Shown here: positions 51,001-62,873 of the stretch, piece after piece
How the letters are laid out: each line of letters begins with the position of its first letter
Numbering within the stretch: the stretch's first letter is position 1
NCBI RefSeq assembly: GCF_029852145.1
Contig: NC_079975.1
Location: 620,001-684,000, forward strand
DNA length: 64,000 nt
Direction: 5' to 3'
From: Microplitis mediator
Lineage: Eukaryota > Arthropoda > Insecta > Hymenoptera > Braconidae
The notes under the pieces: model-generated
Told to the model about the DNA's origin: nothing
The model's database searches: none
What the model saw: only the letters and a program-made list of their open reading frames with translations
Translations under genes and position numbers: made by a program

Positions 51001-52277
51001 TTAAATCAAGTATACCTACACTCTATAGATACATATATATGTATCTGTATATACATACAGTGTCGATGGCGTAGCGGCACACGATGAATTTAAAAGTCCG
51101 CAAGTGTGAAGACATCAATCGAAACATGACAGACATGTTGACGTGAACATATCACCAAGTCCTTCGACATCATCACAGACATATCAAGGTGATCGTCTCA
51201 TCAATGAAACTGACTCATTTATTTCGAAATTTTATCATTCAATTTAATTTTTTTTCCACCTAATTACGTTACTCGAAGAGTCAGTGCCCAAACTCACTCT
51301 TAAAATTATCAGATCCCAGTAAACTGTACAACAAAAAATAAATATACATATATGAGTTAGCAGGGATTATTAATTGCCTGATCGCGTCTGAGGTGAATCT
51401 TCTTACGTGGGTACAAATAACTAACATGAGCTGGGTGAAGTTGGTGAGGACTGAGCGCAAGGATGAAAATAAGAAAGAGACCGAGGAGGGAAGAAAAAGA
51501 CGGTTGAACCAGAGAAATGTTTTAAGCTCGAGTCCTATCCACTACTACACAGGATACATAATATGGGAGAGGCGCCCACGCTTAGCTCTCTTGCTCTCCT
51601 GGATCATCAGTATCCTTACACATTACTCAGCGCTGCGTTATACAGAGTTGCCGACACGCGCACACGCCAGGTCCTTCTTTCAGCCATAAATTAATGTACC
51701 GTCTCTCAGAGAACGATGCATAATTGTGCTCATCTCGATGCTCGTTGCTCGTTGCACGTATTATATGTACAACCAGTCTCGTCCTGATGCCCAACATACA
51801 CTCGCGAACTCACCCTCACCCTCTGCTCCGTCCAGCTGGATGATAGGCCCATATAGCCGCGAGATATCTCCGCAATGACACGTAACGAGGGATCTAATGG
51901 CTTTGCAGACACCGGCCGCTCTTCCTTCCTCTACTTTTTAATATTATTATTATTATTATTGTATATGTGTGTATGTTTGGATGTATGGCATCACTTGTCC
52001 GTTTACTCTACTGAGAGTTCGCCCACAAGTTATCACACGGCATCAAGATGCGGAATGCCTCGAATTAATTCTCCTTTAATCACCTTCCTCGTGTTTATCC
52101 AACTCTGTACCATGTTAACACATTCATGCTCAGCCTTGTCATGTTGCTTAAGTATTTCAAGATCTTGCTACAGATTTTTCTCATTTTTTTTTTTAAACTA
52201 GATTTTTAAATTAAATTAATTGTGATTTTTAAAATTCATTATCAATAAGAGATCATTTTTTTTTTCTTAAATTGATA

Positions 52278-52724
52278 CACACAAAAAAAAATTCTCGACT
52301 GGAGGTAAATATTCTTGATTCAAGAAAATTTTTTTGGAGACTTAAATTTTGTCAGATAAAGTACACAGAAAAAAAGGATTTCTTGGCGCAAAAAATTTTT
52401 TCTTCATCTAAGAAAATTTTTACTTGACCCAAGAAATTTTTTGTATTATAAAGTGAAAATAAAACTTTTCTTGGGGTAAGAAAAAATTTTCTCGGAACAA
52501 GAAAAAAATTTTTCAGGCGAGAAAAAAATTCTTGAGCCAAGAAAAATTTTTGTCTTCAATTCATAATACAAAATATTTCTTGCGCCAAGAAATTCTTTTT
52601 TTCTGTGTAGAAATCTTCTCCAACCAAGACGAATTCTCTTGGCTCAAGAAAATCTTGACTTGGTTCCCGAAAACGTTTGTCTTCAAAAATATTTTCTTGA
52701 CTCAAGATATCTGTTTTTTCTGTG
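52278..52724. mobile_element. Outer CAAG-word MITE, TA-flanked, split by a nested relative
   Basis: The outer ends are CACACAAAAAAAAATTCTCG and ATCTGTTTTTTCTGTG, flanked by TA (52276-52277, 52725-52726). The body uses TTCAAGAAAATTTT and CTTGACTCAAGAT words. An intact related element (52364-52607) interrupts it. The right part matches the fragment at 33468-33553. Native length without the insert is about 200 bases. Confidence 0.75.
52364..52607 (-). mobile_element. MITE with CACAGAAAAAAAG ends, TA-flanked (copy 2)
   Basis: This is 244 bases, the same length as copy 1 at 3085-3328 and in reverse orientation, with roughly 90 percent identity. TA flanks both sides (52362-52363, 52608-52609). It is inserted within the related outer element 52278-52724. 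Both copies are full length with intact ends. Confidence 0.87.
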
Positions 52725-52726
52725 TA

Positions 52727-55608
52727 TTAATGAGAGATCGGTAGTTTTTTGTTTGCATAACGGTTAGAAACCGGCATGATAAATTTTAGTTCGACTGGTA
52801 GTGATCTATTTATAAAATAATTACGGGTGTAAAAAATATGTAAATCGGCAACCTGGAGAAGTATAACAACCACCGCAAACCACTTGGATCCTCACAGGTT
52901 CATCGGGGTTAACCTTGAGAGTATGATTAGAAAGCAAAAGGTTCCCCGTCGTTTACCGATCACGATTCGTCCTCGGTGCTCGTCGACTGGGAGCCACGGA
53001 CTCTACTCAGCCGGTGCAGAGACATATCGTACGATCGTCGCTCGAGAAAATAAAAACGGCACAACATCGTCTACAGGTGCCGACTATCCGCGACTATCCG
53101 CTACCGATCTCTCGGATTAACTTATTTTTAAACCCGCTCACGAATTAACCCAGCCGATTTACACTTATTATCTTCCGCTCTGCACTCTGCACTCGCTTTA
53201 TTAGCGATGCTTTCACTCGCCGATTTTTTTTTTTTTTTCCATAAAATCTAAAAACTTAGAGCTTTAAACTTGAAATAATAATACGTATTCCTTTTGTTAA
53301 ATGTATTCCGTGTGAATATGCGGTCGCGGTAGAGGTACAGGTTTCGGTTAAGATCGTAATCGATTCTGCGACGCCTTATGTATCCACGGAGTCGGTCTCC
53401 TCTCCAGACTCCGGCTGATCTTATTCTCCACCCTCGATAAATTTTCGTGGTCAAGCCGTGGTGTTTAATCGTGCGGCTGAATCTCCCAAGGTGTGTAGAT
53501 AAATGAAAAAAAATTTTAAATAAAGTTAAGAGTTACTTAAAGAACAAAAAGAAAAAACAACGAAAAAAAAAAAAAAAACATAAGAAATCGGTATAAAGTC
53601 ACGATTGAGGGAGCAGTTACCTGCGAGTAATTTCACTTACACTGCCACCATATCCTCTTGTGTCTTCCTGATAATCTTATACCTCAACAGCAACTACTAC
53701 TGCAACAACAACTCCAACAACAAGTCCATGATCGATTGCAGTAGGATCATCGAGAGCACGTTTAGTTGGTACCGATCGAGGGGCACTCGGTCTTGTATCA
53801 AGAACTATCATCGATATTTCTCTGATGGATAACGAGTAAACGGGAATAGAAAAATCCCCGAGAGAAAGAAAGAAAGGAAGATGTAGTCGGTTGGATCTGT
53901 ATTCCGGAAGTGACGGGATTGAGGTTAACTGACACTGAACCGTTCGATTTTATTCCAATAGGCTTAACATCCAGGCTTAAAACTCCAACAATCCAGTGTT
54001 CGAGTCCTAACCTTTTGTTTTCCTGGCCCTCAGCTTTAGCTTCTGGTGCATGTATGGAGACGTGAACATGATATGAAAAAAATAAAAATGCAAATTTAAC
54101 CATCGAGTTGCACCGATGCAACCGGTAGAGCTGGAGGACCACTGTCTGAATGTCCGACCTCCGTGCTCGCGACGGCTCTACGTCCGCCGGTTCGGGGCGC
54201 GTTTCGTTCGTGACTCCGGTGCTCGATGAATGCATCATTGCAATGCCTACTATGCTCACCAACACGATGCGAGCTGAGGAGAGGAGACTCTTGGACTCTT
54301 ATTCTTGGGTCCGCTGGGTCGCCTTCATTTGGATGCCGCTCGGTGCCTCCTCATTCTCTTTGTCCAACAAATACTCTTACCCGTCCACTCATTCACTTAC
54401 TCACTTACTTACTTACTAAGTAACTTAGATAGAGAGTTAGTTACTTGCTGGTGTGGTCTTTTTGTAGGGTCTCCGAGTCTAGCTCGGTATGATACGTACG
54501 TTCACGTTTTACGAGCAGATACCGAGAACTACTTGGTCTTTGATGGGTTATGTGAGGCCTCAAGACTGAGGATACGCTGCAGACTGAGGAAATTATTTAT
54601 TTTTTTTTCTACTTCTGTGCGTGCTATTTCCTTTTGCGCCTCTGCGTACGACAATACGTTTAGTGAATTGGAAATTTTATTTCGAGAAATGGTAAAAATT
54701 ATTTCACGACGGCCAGCGGAAGTTGAGACAAGCAATTGACGGAATCACTAACTCTCAATTATTTTATTTCATTTTATTTTATTTACTATTGACAGTCTGC
54801 GGAATAAAGAAGCACTTTGAGCTTGAGAGCTGTCGATCGAGAAGAGCCTCAATGGAGTTTTAATGAAATAAATTATTATTTTTTTTAAATTTATTCAAAT
54901 TCCCTGGAGTTGTTGGTTAAAAAAACTACACGGCATTGTGAGATTATAGGGACGAGTTAATTAGTGTATTAAGCCGTAATTAAAATATTGGCCGGAGCGC
55001 AACGTGTTATTACGTCAGAGGCTTTTTATTTTTATTGCGGAACGACAGATTCGGCGCGACGATATTATATTACTCTATATATATATTTTTATTTTTAGTG
55101 GTACCTCGGACGGAATTTATCGACGATAATTTGCACCTACAGATCATCTCGCTTCGGGATCTCGCGAAAAAGATCTTTCAGCATTTTATTTATTTTTTTA
55201 TTTTACGATGCACCGAAAAACGGCAATACTCGATACTTAAATAATTTATTATACATTTTATTTATCTACAATCTTTCATGTTTTATAGATATTTATTAGT
55301 ATTTTCACATTTTGCTGCACACATTATAGATACCGGCAAATATAGAGTAATGAATATGTAACGAGTAATTAAATGAATAATTTTAAATAAAATTTTCCTT
55401 TAACGGAAAATCAATTGGACTGGTGATTTTATATAACAACTATTTCCTATACTTTAAGGCATCATATATCTACTTTTCTTGTGTCTCGACACATTGCACC
55501 GTATTTATTATTTTTTTTTATTTTTATGCCGATCGTTTATATTATAATTTTTTATCTACTCAACCGGAACTTATTGACTTCCTCATAATATTCAAAAAAT
55601 TAGAAATT
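52727..55608. other. No gene seen; GC-moderate patches
   Basis: It contains T-runs near 53226-53239, a poly(A) near 53560-53578, CAACAACTCCAACAACAA near 53703-53722 and CTTACTCACTTACTTACT near 54400-54417. Overlapping frames on both strands at 53798-54739 show no family signature. Confidence 0.55.
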
Positions 55609-55610
55609 TA

Positions 55611-56465
55611 GGGGAGGGAGGGGCAAAAGGAGGTACTTAAGGAAATATAAGTTTTCGAGGACTCAAATACGCTAAATCTTTTTTTTTTAATGATATTCAA
55701 AGTAAATAGAAGAAATTTTCAGTTACCGTTGAAAAAAAAATTTTTTCATTTCTGCGGGCAAAGTGGGGTACCCCCTAAAAAAGGTAAAAAAAAAAATTTC
55801 TGGATTTTAAACGAATTTGATTAAGTTAAATTTTTTTGTAAGTGATTTACATGAAGAAAAATTATATTTTACATATTTATTGGATACAAAAGAACAAAAA
55901 AAATTTTTAATAATTTTTATCATAAAACAAATGTCATTAATATTTTTCAATTGACAATCGATTTTTGAAAAAGTTTACCAAAAAAAATTCAAAGTGACGC
56001 TTAATTATATTTATACACGGAAAGAAAATTATGGGAAGTTTTGCTATGCATTATGGGAATGGTTCCCATATAATATTATGGGAATGGTTCCTATAATATT
56101 ATAGAAAGTGTTCCTATAAATTATAGGAACCATTCCTATAATTATAGGAACCATTCCTATAATTATAGGAACCATTCCTATAGTGTTATGGGTATCATTC
56201 CCATAATTATAGGAATTATTCCTATAATTATGGGAAACATTCCTATAATTATAGGAACCGCTCCCATAATTTATGGTCGTAATTCCTATGATGGTATAGG
56301 AAAAAATTTCACAAAATTATGGGAACCGCTGCCATAATTTTCTTTCCGTGTAGAAGTGATTTTGGAATGTTTAAAAACCATTTTAAATATGAAATTTTTT
56401 TTTTATCAAATTTTGGGGGTACCCCGTTTTGCCTACCCTACCCCCTTTTGCCCCCCCTTCCTCCA
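55611..56465. mobile_element. MITE with G-run ends, copy 3, carrying a nested element
   Basis: The left end GGGGAGGGAGGGGCAAAAGG is matched inverted at the right by CCCCTTTTGCCCCCCCTTCC. TA flanks both sides (55609-55610, 56466-56467). Inside are GGGGTACCCC and GGCAAAGTGGGGTACC words. The 335-base element at 56016-56350 is inserted in it, so about 520 bases are native, close to the 495 and 511 bases of the other two copies. Confidence 0.8.
56016..56350. mobile_element. TA-flanked MITE with CACGGAAAGAAAATTATGG ends and TATAGGAACCATTCC words
   Basis: The ends CACGGAAAGAAAATTATGGG and CCATAATTTTCTTTCCGTG are near-perfect inverted repeats, with TA on both sides (56014-56015, 56351-56352). The whole interior is a chain of AATTATAGGAACCATTCCTAT-like units, alternating with the TATGGGAA form, so single strands can fold in many registers. 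There is no coding frame. It is younger than its host element 55611-56465. Confidence 0.87.
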
Positions 56466-56467
56466 TA

Positions 56468-59310
56468 TTCCACACAAAATTTCGAGACCTCGTAAAAATA
56501 AATTATAAATCGAAAACGACGATTTTCAATAAAATTTTGATTTTTGGTACCCCGTGACACAAAAAAAATGTCTTCTTGTCCAGAAAACTTGATAAGTTTT
56601 CTATTGTTTCCGTTAAAACAAGATACCGAGTACCCTAGATTCTTATTCTATCGTGTTTCCGAGCACTTAGTAGTACTAGATGAGGAAATGACTCCTCTTT
56701 AGTTAGATTCCCGGTTCCACTGAGTAGTACCCAGCTCTAAAATATATCTTACTGATCACCGTCTACAGCAACCAATTGACTGGAGATAATATGTGACCTG
56801 CTAATGGAAACGGAACTTCAATAGTACATAACTTAAGTCTGATTTCAAATGCACTATCTTCAGATACGGATACAAATGCGGATACGGATGTGCTTGTAAG
56901 TACTTTTAGCAGTACCTCCGACAGTACAGCGTCATTAGCAAATATATATATAAGTAATGTCGGAAATGCAAGACTATCAGCTTCGTCAAGCTTAACAATC
57001 GCCAAGAACCGTAACCCGCTCCACTTTCAATTTAACATAAAAAAATGGCCATCTTTCCCAACCCTCTCTATGAAATGACGTTCGATTTAAAAAAAATTCT
57101 GTTGACCTGATAAACTTTTCTAATATTAATCTCAATTAAAAAAAAAGTTTCTATATCAGAAATGTTTATTCATTTTTCACGTGCTCTGACGTAATTCCCC
57201 TCGGGTTAAACCGAATGCCCAGCTACTCGCAAACGACTCAATCATCCTCACAGCCATTGAAAGCGATCTGTCTATTCGCACACCGGACGATTATAAACTC
57301 GTTCGCGGTAACCGGAGCCTCGACGAGCAAACCAACTCACCACCAACACACGCTCTGGTCTTGTAACTCGACGCCGGGTAATTACACTTAACTCTCAATG
57401 CGTCTCAACCTAGAGTACCTAGATCCACTCAGACACAGACACTCAGACACTCGGTAAATCATCTAATCACTGATCCTCAGCGACAAGTATTTTGTCCGCC
57501 GAAACAAGTATCGGAAGGAAATAGATATAGAAAATATAAAATTAAATTTATTATATAAAATAAAGTGAAGCATTATTTTAGTCGACATAATAAATATTTA
57601 AACTCTCACGACTAACTCATGATGAAGCCTTAGTCTGGTATCCCTAGGCGTCGAGGCAATTTCCCTGAAACCCCATTAACCCCTCGAAGATGAACGGTCC
57701 AAGGAAGTGCAGCACCAGTGCGGGTCTATCTCTGTACTCCGGAGCCTGGTTTTAAATGAACGAGCGAGACAGAGGGACTCGCACTTGTCGTTCACATCCA
57801 CACTATCCGCTTACATTCTTACTCTTCTTTGCTCTTCTCGCTCTTGCTCTGGCTCTGACTCTGCTGGCATGTCTTGCTTTCGCGCATTCTTCAGCTCGAC
57901 TCAGTTCAGCTCAGCTTGGGTTGGCTTGACTTGTACTTCACCTCTTCCTTATATTATACTTTGAGCGCGTGCGATATCTCTCTGTGCTGGTAAGCTCCAT
58001 TCCAGTGAAAGAGACCCGAGTGAGGTCACAAACCGAGTGCTGCTTATGTAAACCATATACAAGTACCGTCATTTATCTAATAATATTACGGCGCAGCTCT
58101 TGTCGTGTTTCGAGAAAATTTTTAAATATTTACTCCGGGGTGTGTATTGGCTCCGAACATTTTATCAATAAATAAAATCATTTTTTTCCAAAATTTAAAT
58201 TCACAAAAAATTTCTCAAAGTGAAATTTAATGGATAAAAAAAAATCAAACCTTTGGCAGTAAATTAAATTAAGTGAAAAAAACGTTAAAAGTCAAAACAA
58301 GAATAAAATAAAAATAATAATAAATTGTTGGCCGGTTTTTAAGGCAAAAAAAAAATACAAGTTTCGCAAGAGAAATACGTATGTCTTGTGGTTTGATCTC
58401 GCGCCCGTTGACAAATTTGACAAGGTAGGCAATCGATTGCTCTTAATCGGTGGTAATCGATACAGCGATCGGGTCCCATTAGTGCTGCGGGTAAGTCCCG
58501 CGGTTCTTACTTTTATATACACAAGTGCATGGACCAGATAGCCACTTACATTTGCTTTTCGATCACGTCCTTTACTACTCACCCATAAGACCAAGAAAAT
58601 CGAGTGGAGTTTTCTCTGCCCCACGTCACTTGTCACAGTCCATGCGGACTACGTACAGTCTACACGATGATGGAATTTTTTTATTTTGTAAAACGAGAGT
58701 CGAAAAAAAAATTACGTATGTCTCCTCCATCATACATATACGAGCAGTACTCTCTGTACGTTCGACAGTTGTGCGACCGTTTACGTATACGTATGATCCG
58801 TATCGCTTCTCGGTTTTATACATACATACATACATATATGTATATATAGATATATAGATATATAGATATGTATGTACTTTCACGATGATATGCCATTCAC
58901 GTTTCTCGTGCAGACGTTTTAACTAAAAAAACATTATATTCTTAAACTTTTATCTTGCTTACCAACAAAATATACACATAATTAAATTTTATATTTATCC
59001 ATTTTGTAATTATTTATCGAGTTTCATCAGTTGAAAAATTATTCCATTTCATTCACAACTTTTAACATTTACTTTTTTATGAAAAAAAAATACTCATGCA
59101 TTTTTTAAGCTATAAAAATATTTTAAATAAAAATATTCGGCAAGTTTATTTTTTTAAATCTAGATTAAAACTTTTGGAATATCGTAAAGTAGTCTGCTGA
59201 TAACAAGAACAAACAACGCGTGTCACTATCGAGGTGAATGTTATAATTTAAATTTATACTTTAGACGCATCAAGTACGTTAGTGTTATCAGTAGACAATT
59301 ATAATTATTA
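56468..59310. other. No confirmed gene; weak coding remnant and GC-moderate patch
   Basis: Apart from the candidate fragment at 56728-57078, the part from 57180 to 58020 is GC-moderate without a coding signature. ATACATACATACATA and TATAGATATATAGATA repeats lie at 58818-58868. Confidence 0.5.
56728..57078 (+). pseudogene. Possible decayed coding fragment, unassigned
   Basis: From the TAG at 56725 the frame runs for 22 codons (PALKYILLITVYSNQ..., ending GDNM), meets one TGA at 56794, then stays open for 93 codons to a TGA at 57076. The main part looks protein-like: a Ser/Thr/Asn/Asp-rich stretch (NGNGTSIVHN, SSDTDTNADTDVLV), then SLTIAKNRN and LHFQFNIKKW. NGT and NLS give potential N-glycosylation sites, which would suit a secreted or surface protein. 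I do not recognise the family. The in-frame TGA suggests decay if it is coding at all. A splice acceptor (CCGTCTACAG at 56759-56768) could instead start an exon. The opposite strand is also open (56763-57005), which weakens the case. Confidence 0.25.
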
Positions 59311-60185
59311 AAGTTTTTTATTGTACTAAAAAAATTTACTTGCTGATTATTTTTGCGATCGAAATGTTGCTATGGATTGGAAATTTTTAAATACTGGACC
59401 AAATAATTTCATCTAATAGAGAATCGAAAGCGAATTATCGATATCTAAGATCAGTTTTAGGAAAAATAGATTTCAAAAAATCAATTTTGAAATTTTGATG
59501 TCAATAAACTGACAGTAATTTGAGTTTTCCGCACGAGCCTTCGGCGAATGCTGTCAACAAGTCTATTATTCCCATTATTACTGTGAATAACGCCCTCTAC
59601 AAGTTTTATATTGTACTAAAAAATTTACTTGCTGATTATTTTTGCGATCGAAATATTGCTATGGATTGGAAATTTTAAAATACTGGACCAAATAATTTCA
59701 TCTAATAGAGAATTGAAAGCGAATTATCGATATCCAAGATCAGTTTTAGGAAAAATAGATTTCAAAAATCAAAAAATTAATTTTGAAATTTTGATGTCAA
59801 TAAACTGACAGTAAATTGAGTTCTTCGCACGAGCCTTCGGCGAATGCTGTCAACAAGTCCATTATTCCCATTATTACTGTGAATAACGCCCTCTACAAGT
59901 TTTATATTGTACTAAAAAATTTACTTGCTGATTATTTTTGCGATCGAAATATTGCTATGGATTGGAAATTTTAAAATACTGGACCAAATAATTTTATCTA
60001 TGACAGAATCGAAAGCGAATTATCGATATCCAAGATCAGTTTTAGGAAAAATAGATTTCCAAAAATCAATTTTGAAATTTTGATGTCAATAAACTGACAG
60101 TAAATTGAGTTTTCCGCATAAGCCTTCGGCGAATGCTGTCAACAAGTCTATTATTCCCATTATTACTGTGAATAACGCCCTCTAC
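59311..60185 (+). repeat. Three tandem copies of a ~290-base unit
   Basis: Copies lie at 59311-59600, 59601-59896 and 59897-60185. Each starts AAGTTTTATATTGTACTAAA, carries GCGAATTATCGATATCCAAG in the middle and CCTTCGGCGAATGCTGTCAA late, and ends GTGAATAACGCCCTCTAC. Copies 2 and 3 share changes not present in copy 1 (for example AATATTGC for AATGTTGC and TATCCAAG for TATCTAAG), so the last duplication probably produced one of them. No inverted ends or coding frames are visible. It could be a young satellite seed or a local duplication. Confidence 0.95.
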
Positions 60186-61421
60186 AGTCAATTATTCAAG
60201 TTCTACTCCAGCGTATGCCAGAGAAAATTGGTTTTCAAATATTCCAGGGTGAAATAGTCCACAGCAAAAATTTATTTAGACATTCAAAAGAAATTCTTCG
60301 AGTAGAAAAAAAATATAATCGGAGATAATTTTTTTTTTTCAATTATAAAATAAATTAATGAACTGCAATGACTGGATGTATGTAGAAAATGGGGAATAGA
60401 AAGATTGGCAGATTGTCGACCGGGAATTTATGGGCCACCTTAGCGTTAAACGACGCGGACTGGCAAGCGCGAGCAAACAAGTAAGATAGCAACATACACA
60501 CACAGCTGACTGTTGCACATATAATATATATATGTATAAAAGCAAGAGAAGATCTTAAGTCAAGTCAAGTCGTGCCAGCGCGGCCCAATTACTTTAAATT
60601 GAGTTATAACCGGATCAAATTGCCGATAATTGGCGATTGCATAGCTTAATCGGCATCCCCTTTTTGCCCTTACTTGTTTTTCTCCGCCCCACGTGCCTAC
60701 TCCGCGTCTTCTTATTCTTGCTTTCTTACCTCATTTTATATCTCGATATTCCGCAAAAAACTCCACATTAATGAACAGCAACAGCAAAAAACAAAGTTTA
60801 GCTTTATTTTAATTGGCAATAAATAAAAAAAAAAAAAACGCCTTTTTGTTGCTGTTGTTAAATCCGATTAAGACGTTTTTGGATCAATTACATGCACTTT
60901 GTGATATTTATTTATTTATTTATTTATTCGTATGTCAAATAATGAATATTCCTTACCGTTGGTTACTTTCTTTATGTATTATGGCGTCTGTGTAATATTA
61001 TTATGTGTATATAGAGACACAGTAGCGTTGCCTAACTCATGCATAGAGTCATGACAGGCTTGAACGATTACTTATTGCCTGTTGGTGTGTAACCAGTCGC
61101 AATAACAAACTGACGCGTTAAGCCACCGGCCACTACATTTTATTTGTTGCTCGCCTGTACGGACGACAACCTGTGTATGCACATTAACCATTATTGCACG
61201 CACGCGTACACTTTTATTTCATATTTATTCATTATTTTTCTTGTAATCACTTAAGGGATTAAACAACTAATTTATTATTCATAAGTTATCGATTTAATTT
61301 ATTATGACACTGAACGCACTTTAAGTAGTTTAAGTACGTGGGGTGAAGTGGATATATGAGAAAAACAATTTTATCATATAAATTTAATCGAAATAAAAAT
61401 AGTTTTTTTCTATCAAAAATT
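60186..61421. other. No gene seen
   Basis: It contains AAGTCAAGTCAAGTC near 60557, an (ATTT)n run at 60905-60927 and a short poly(A) at 60826-60838. Confidence 0.6.
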
Positions 61422-61605
61422 TACACAGTAAAAAATATTGTGTTAAAATCAACACAATCTGTGTGTTAGAAACGGTCCACACAATATTTGTGTTATTTTT
61501 CAATACAGACTATTTGTGTTGAATTTCAACACAAAATTTGTGTTAAAATTTCAACACAAAATTCGAGTAATATAAGAAGTAACTTCAAGACTTTTTAAAT
61601 GTTAA

Positions 61606-62094
61606 GGGCATTCTCAGACAGTGCCCCCCACTTTTTAAAAATATGCAATGACTTTCAATTGTCATAACCGTATTAAAATTTTATTAATCAATGAAAAAAA
61701 AAATTTTAATTTTAATTGAAAAAAGGACAACGTAGTCGTAATTTCGTTGCGATATAGAATTTATAAAAAATTACTTACAATTGATATCAATTGGGAGTTA
61801 AACGAAAATTGTTGAATAAATTTTAGCCGCCAAAATTTAAAAATTCGAATTATAAAATTGACATGACGATTTTACGGAAATTTATTTAACGAATTTTGTT
61901 TAACTCCTAATTGATATCAAGTGTAAATAATTTTTTCTAAATTCTATATCGCAACGAAATTACGACTACGTTGTCCTTTTTTCAATTAATGCTTTAATTT
62001 TTTTTTAATTAATTGATAAAAATTTGATACGCTTACAACAGTTGAAAGTCATTCAAAATTTTTAAAAAGTGGGGGGCACTATCTGAGAATGGCC
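61606..62094. mobile_element. TTAA-flanked fold-back MITE with GGGCATTCTCAGACAGTG ends
   Basis: The ends GGGCATTCTCAGACAGTGCC and its inverted partner CACTATCTGAGAATGGCC are directly flanked by TTAA (61602-61605, 62095-62098). The inverted repeat continues far inward: CAACGTAGTCGTAATTTCGT near 61728 pairs with its complement near 61956, and AATTGATATCAATTGGGAGT pairs with the complement near 61903. The two halves of this 489-base element therefore form arms of about 200 bases around a short centre. It is non-coding. A Kolobok or piggyBac-type origin is inferred from TTAA only. Confidence 0.85.
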
Positions 62095-62211
62095 TTAATG
62101 ATGACACAAAAAGAATGTTAACTTTTATATTTGTACCATGGATCATTTTTAGGTTATCTAAAGTGTTAACAATTATTATTTAACACTGAACTATTTTGTG
62201 ATAGTAAACAT

Positions 62212-62354
62212 GATCCTGAAGTTAGCAGACAGTTAACAATTTTTGAAGTTTTTTATCAACAAATCAATAATGAAAAAAAAAAATAAAAATATGCGCATGT
62301 AGAAAAGTAAAAAAGCTACAGATGCAATTTTTTAAATATTTTTTTTTTTAAACT
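62212..62354 (+). mobile_element. GATCCTGAAGTTAGCAGAC MITE, right end missing
   Basis: It starts GATCCTGAAGTTAGCAGACA with AT outside and keeps AAATATGCGCATGTAGAAAA and the T-run, but stops before the family's GTCTGCTAACTTCA end. The break falls after the T-run near 62354. It lies inside the 61424-62877 element. Confidence 0.7.
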
Positions 62355-62731
62355 ATACGAATCATGAACTTTGTCAACTTAATTTTTTCATGTCCTATTG
62401 GAAATAAATAAAATCAATGTCGCAAAAATAATAACTAACCAAGCAAAACTGATGCTTAATGGCGCTTCCCGCGTGAATAGAAGGAAGACATTTTTTTTAA
62501 CACAATTCAACTGTCGTTTCAACACTTTTTTTGTGTTGATTTTAAAGTAACACTTAATAAATATTGATAATATCGATTTTTGTACTAGCTAACACTTTTA
62601 AAGTGTTGAATAGGAGATCGATTGAAAATTTTAAAGTAACACAAAGAATTGTGTTGATTTGACACAAAATAATCAACACAAAAAATTTAACACGGACCGT
62701 TTTTAACACAGATACACAATATTTTTTACTG

Positions 62732-62873
62732 CTCTCTAAACATGAATCAGTGAAAATAAGTGAATATTGACTGATTCTGAGTGCCAACCGAACCACTTTT
62801 TGAAATTAGTGGTTCGGTTTGCACTTGGAATTAGTCAATATTCACTTATTTTCACTAATTCATGTTTAGAGAG
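62732..62873. mobile_element. 142-base palindromic MITE with CTCTCTAAACATGAA ends, TG duplication
   Basis: Two arms of about 66 bases pair almost completely (CTCTCTAAACATGAATCAGT with its partner ACTAATTCATGTTTAGAGAG, then TAAGTGAATATTGACT, then AACCGAACCACT) around a centre of about 10 bases. TG is present at 62730-62731 and 62874-62875. Removing the element and one TG restores ACTGTGTA, the exact complement of the TACACAGT end of the surrounding 61424-62877 element, so the boundaries and duplication are known to the base. The family relative is 32737-33467. Confidence 0.92.

Larger units (their letters stand above)
43694..52275. other. Long spacer without recognised genes or elements
   Basis: It holds the microsatellites listed separately, GATGGAGGTGGAGGAGAGG purine repeats near 45450-45487, CATGCATGCATG near 48921-48935 and GGGAGGGAGAGAG near 49800-49828. 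A perfect hairpin ACGTATGTA-TGAGCG-TACATACGT lies at 45393-45416. The unassigned frame at 47861-48094 is the only coding candidate. Confidence 0.55.

Noticed and set aside
53798..54265. 155-codon reverse frame
   Set aside because: It overlaps forward frames of similar length and shows no domain, so it is consistent with a locally GC-richer patch having fewer stops.
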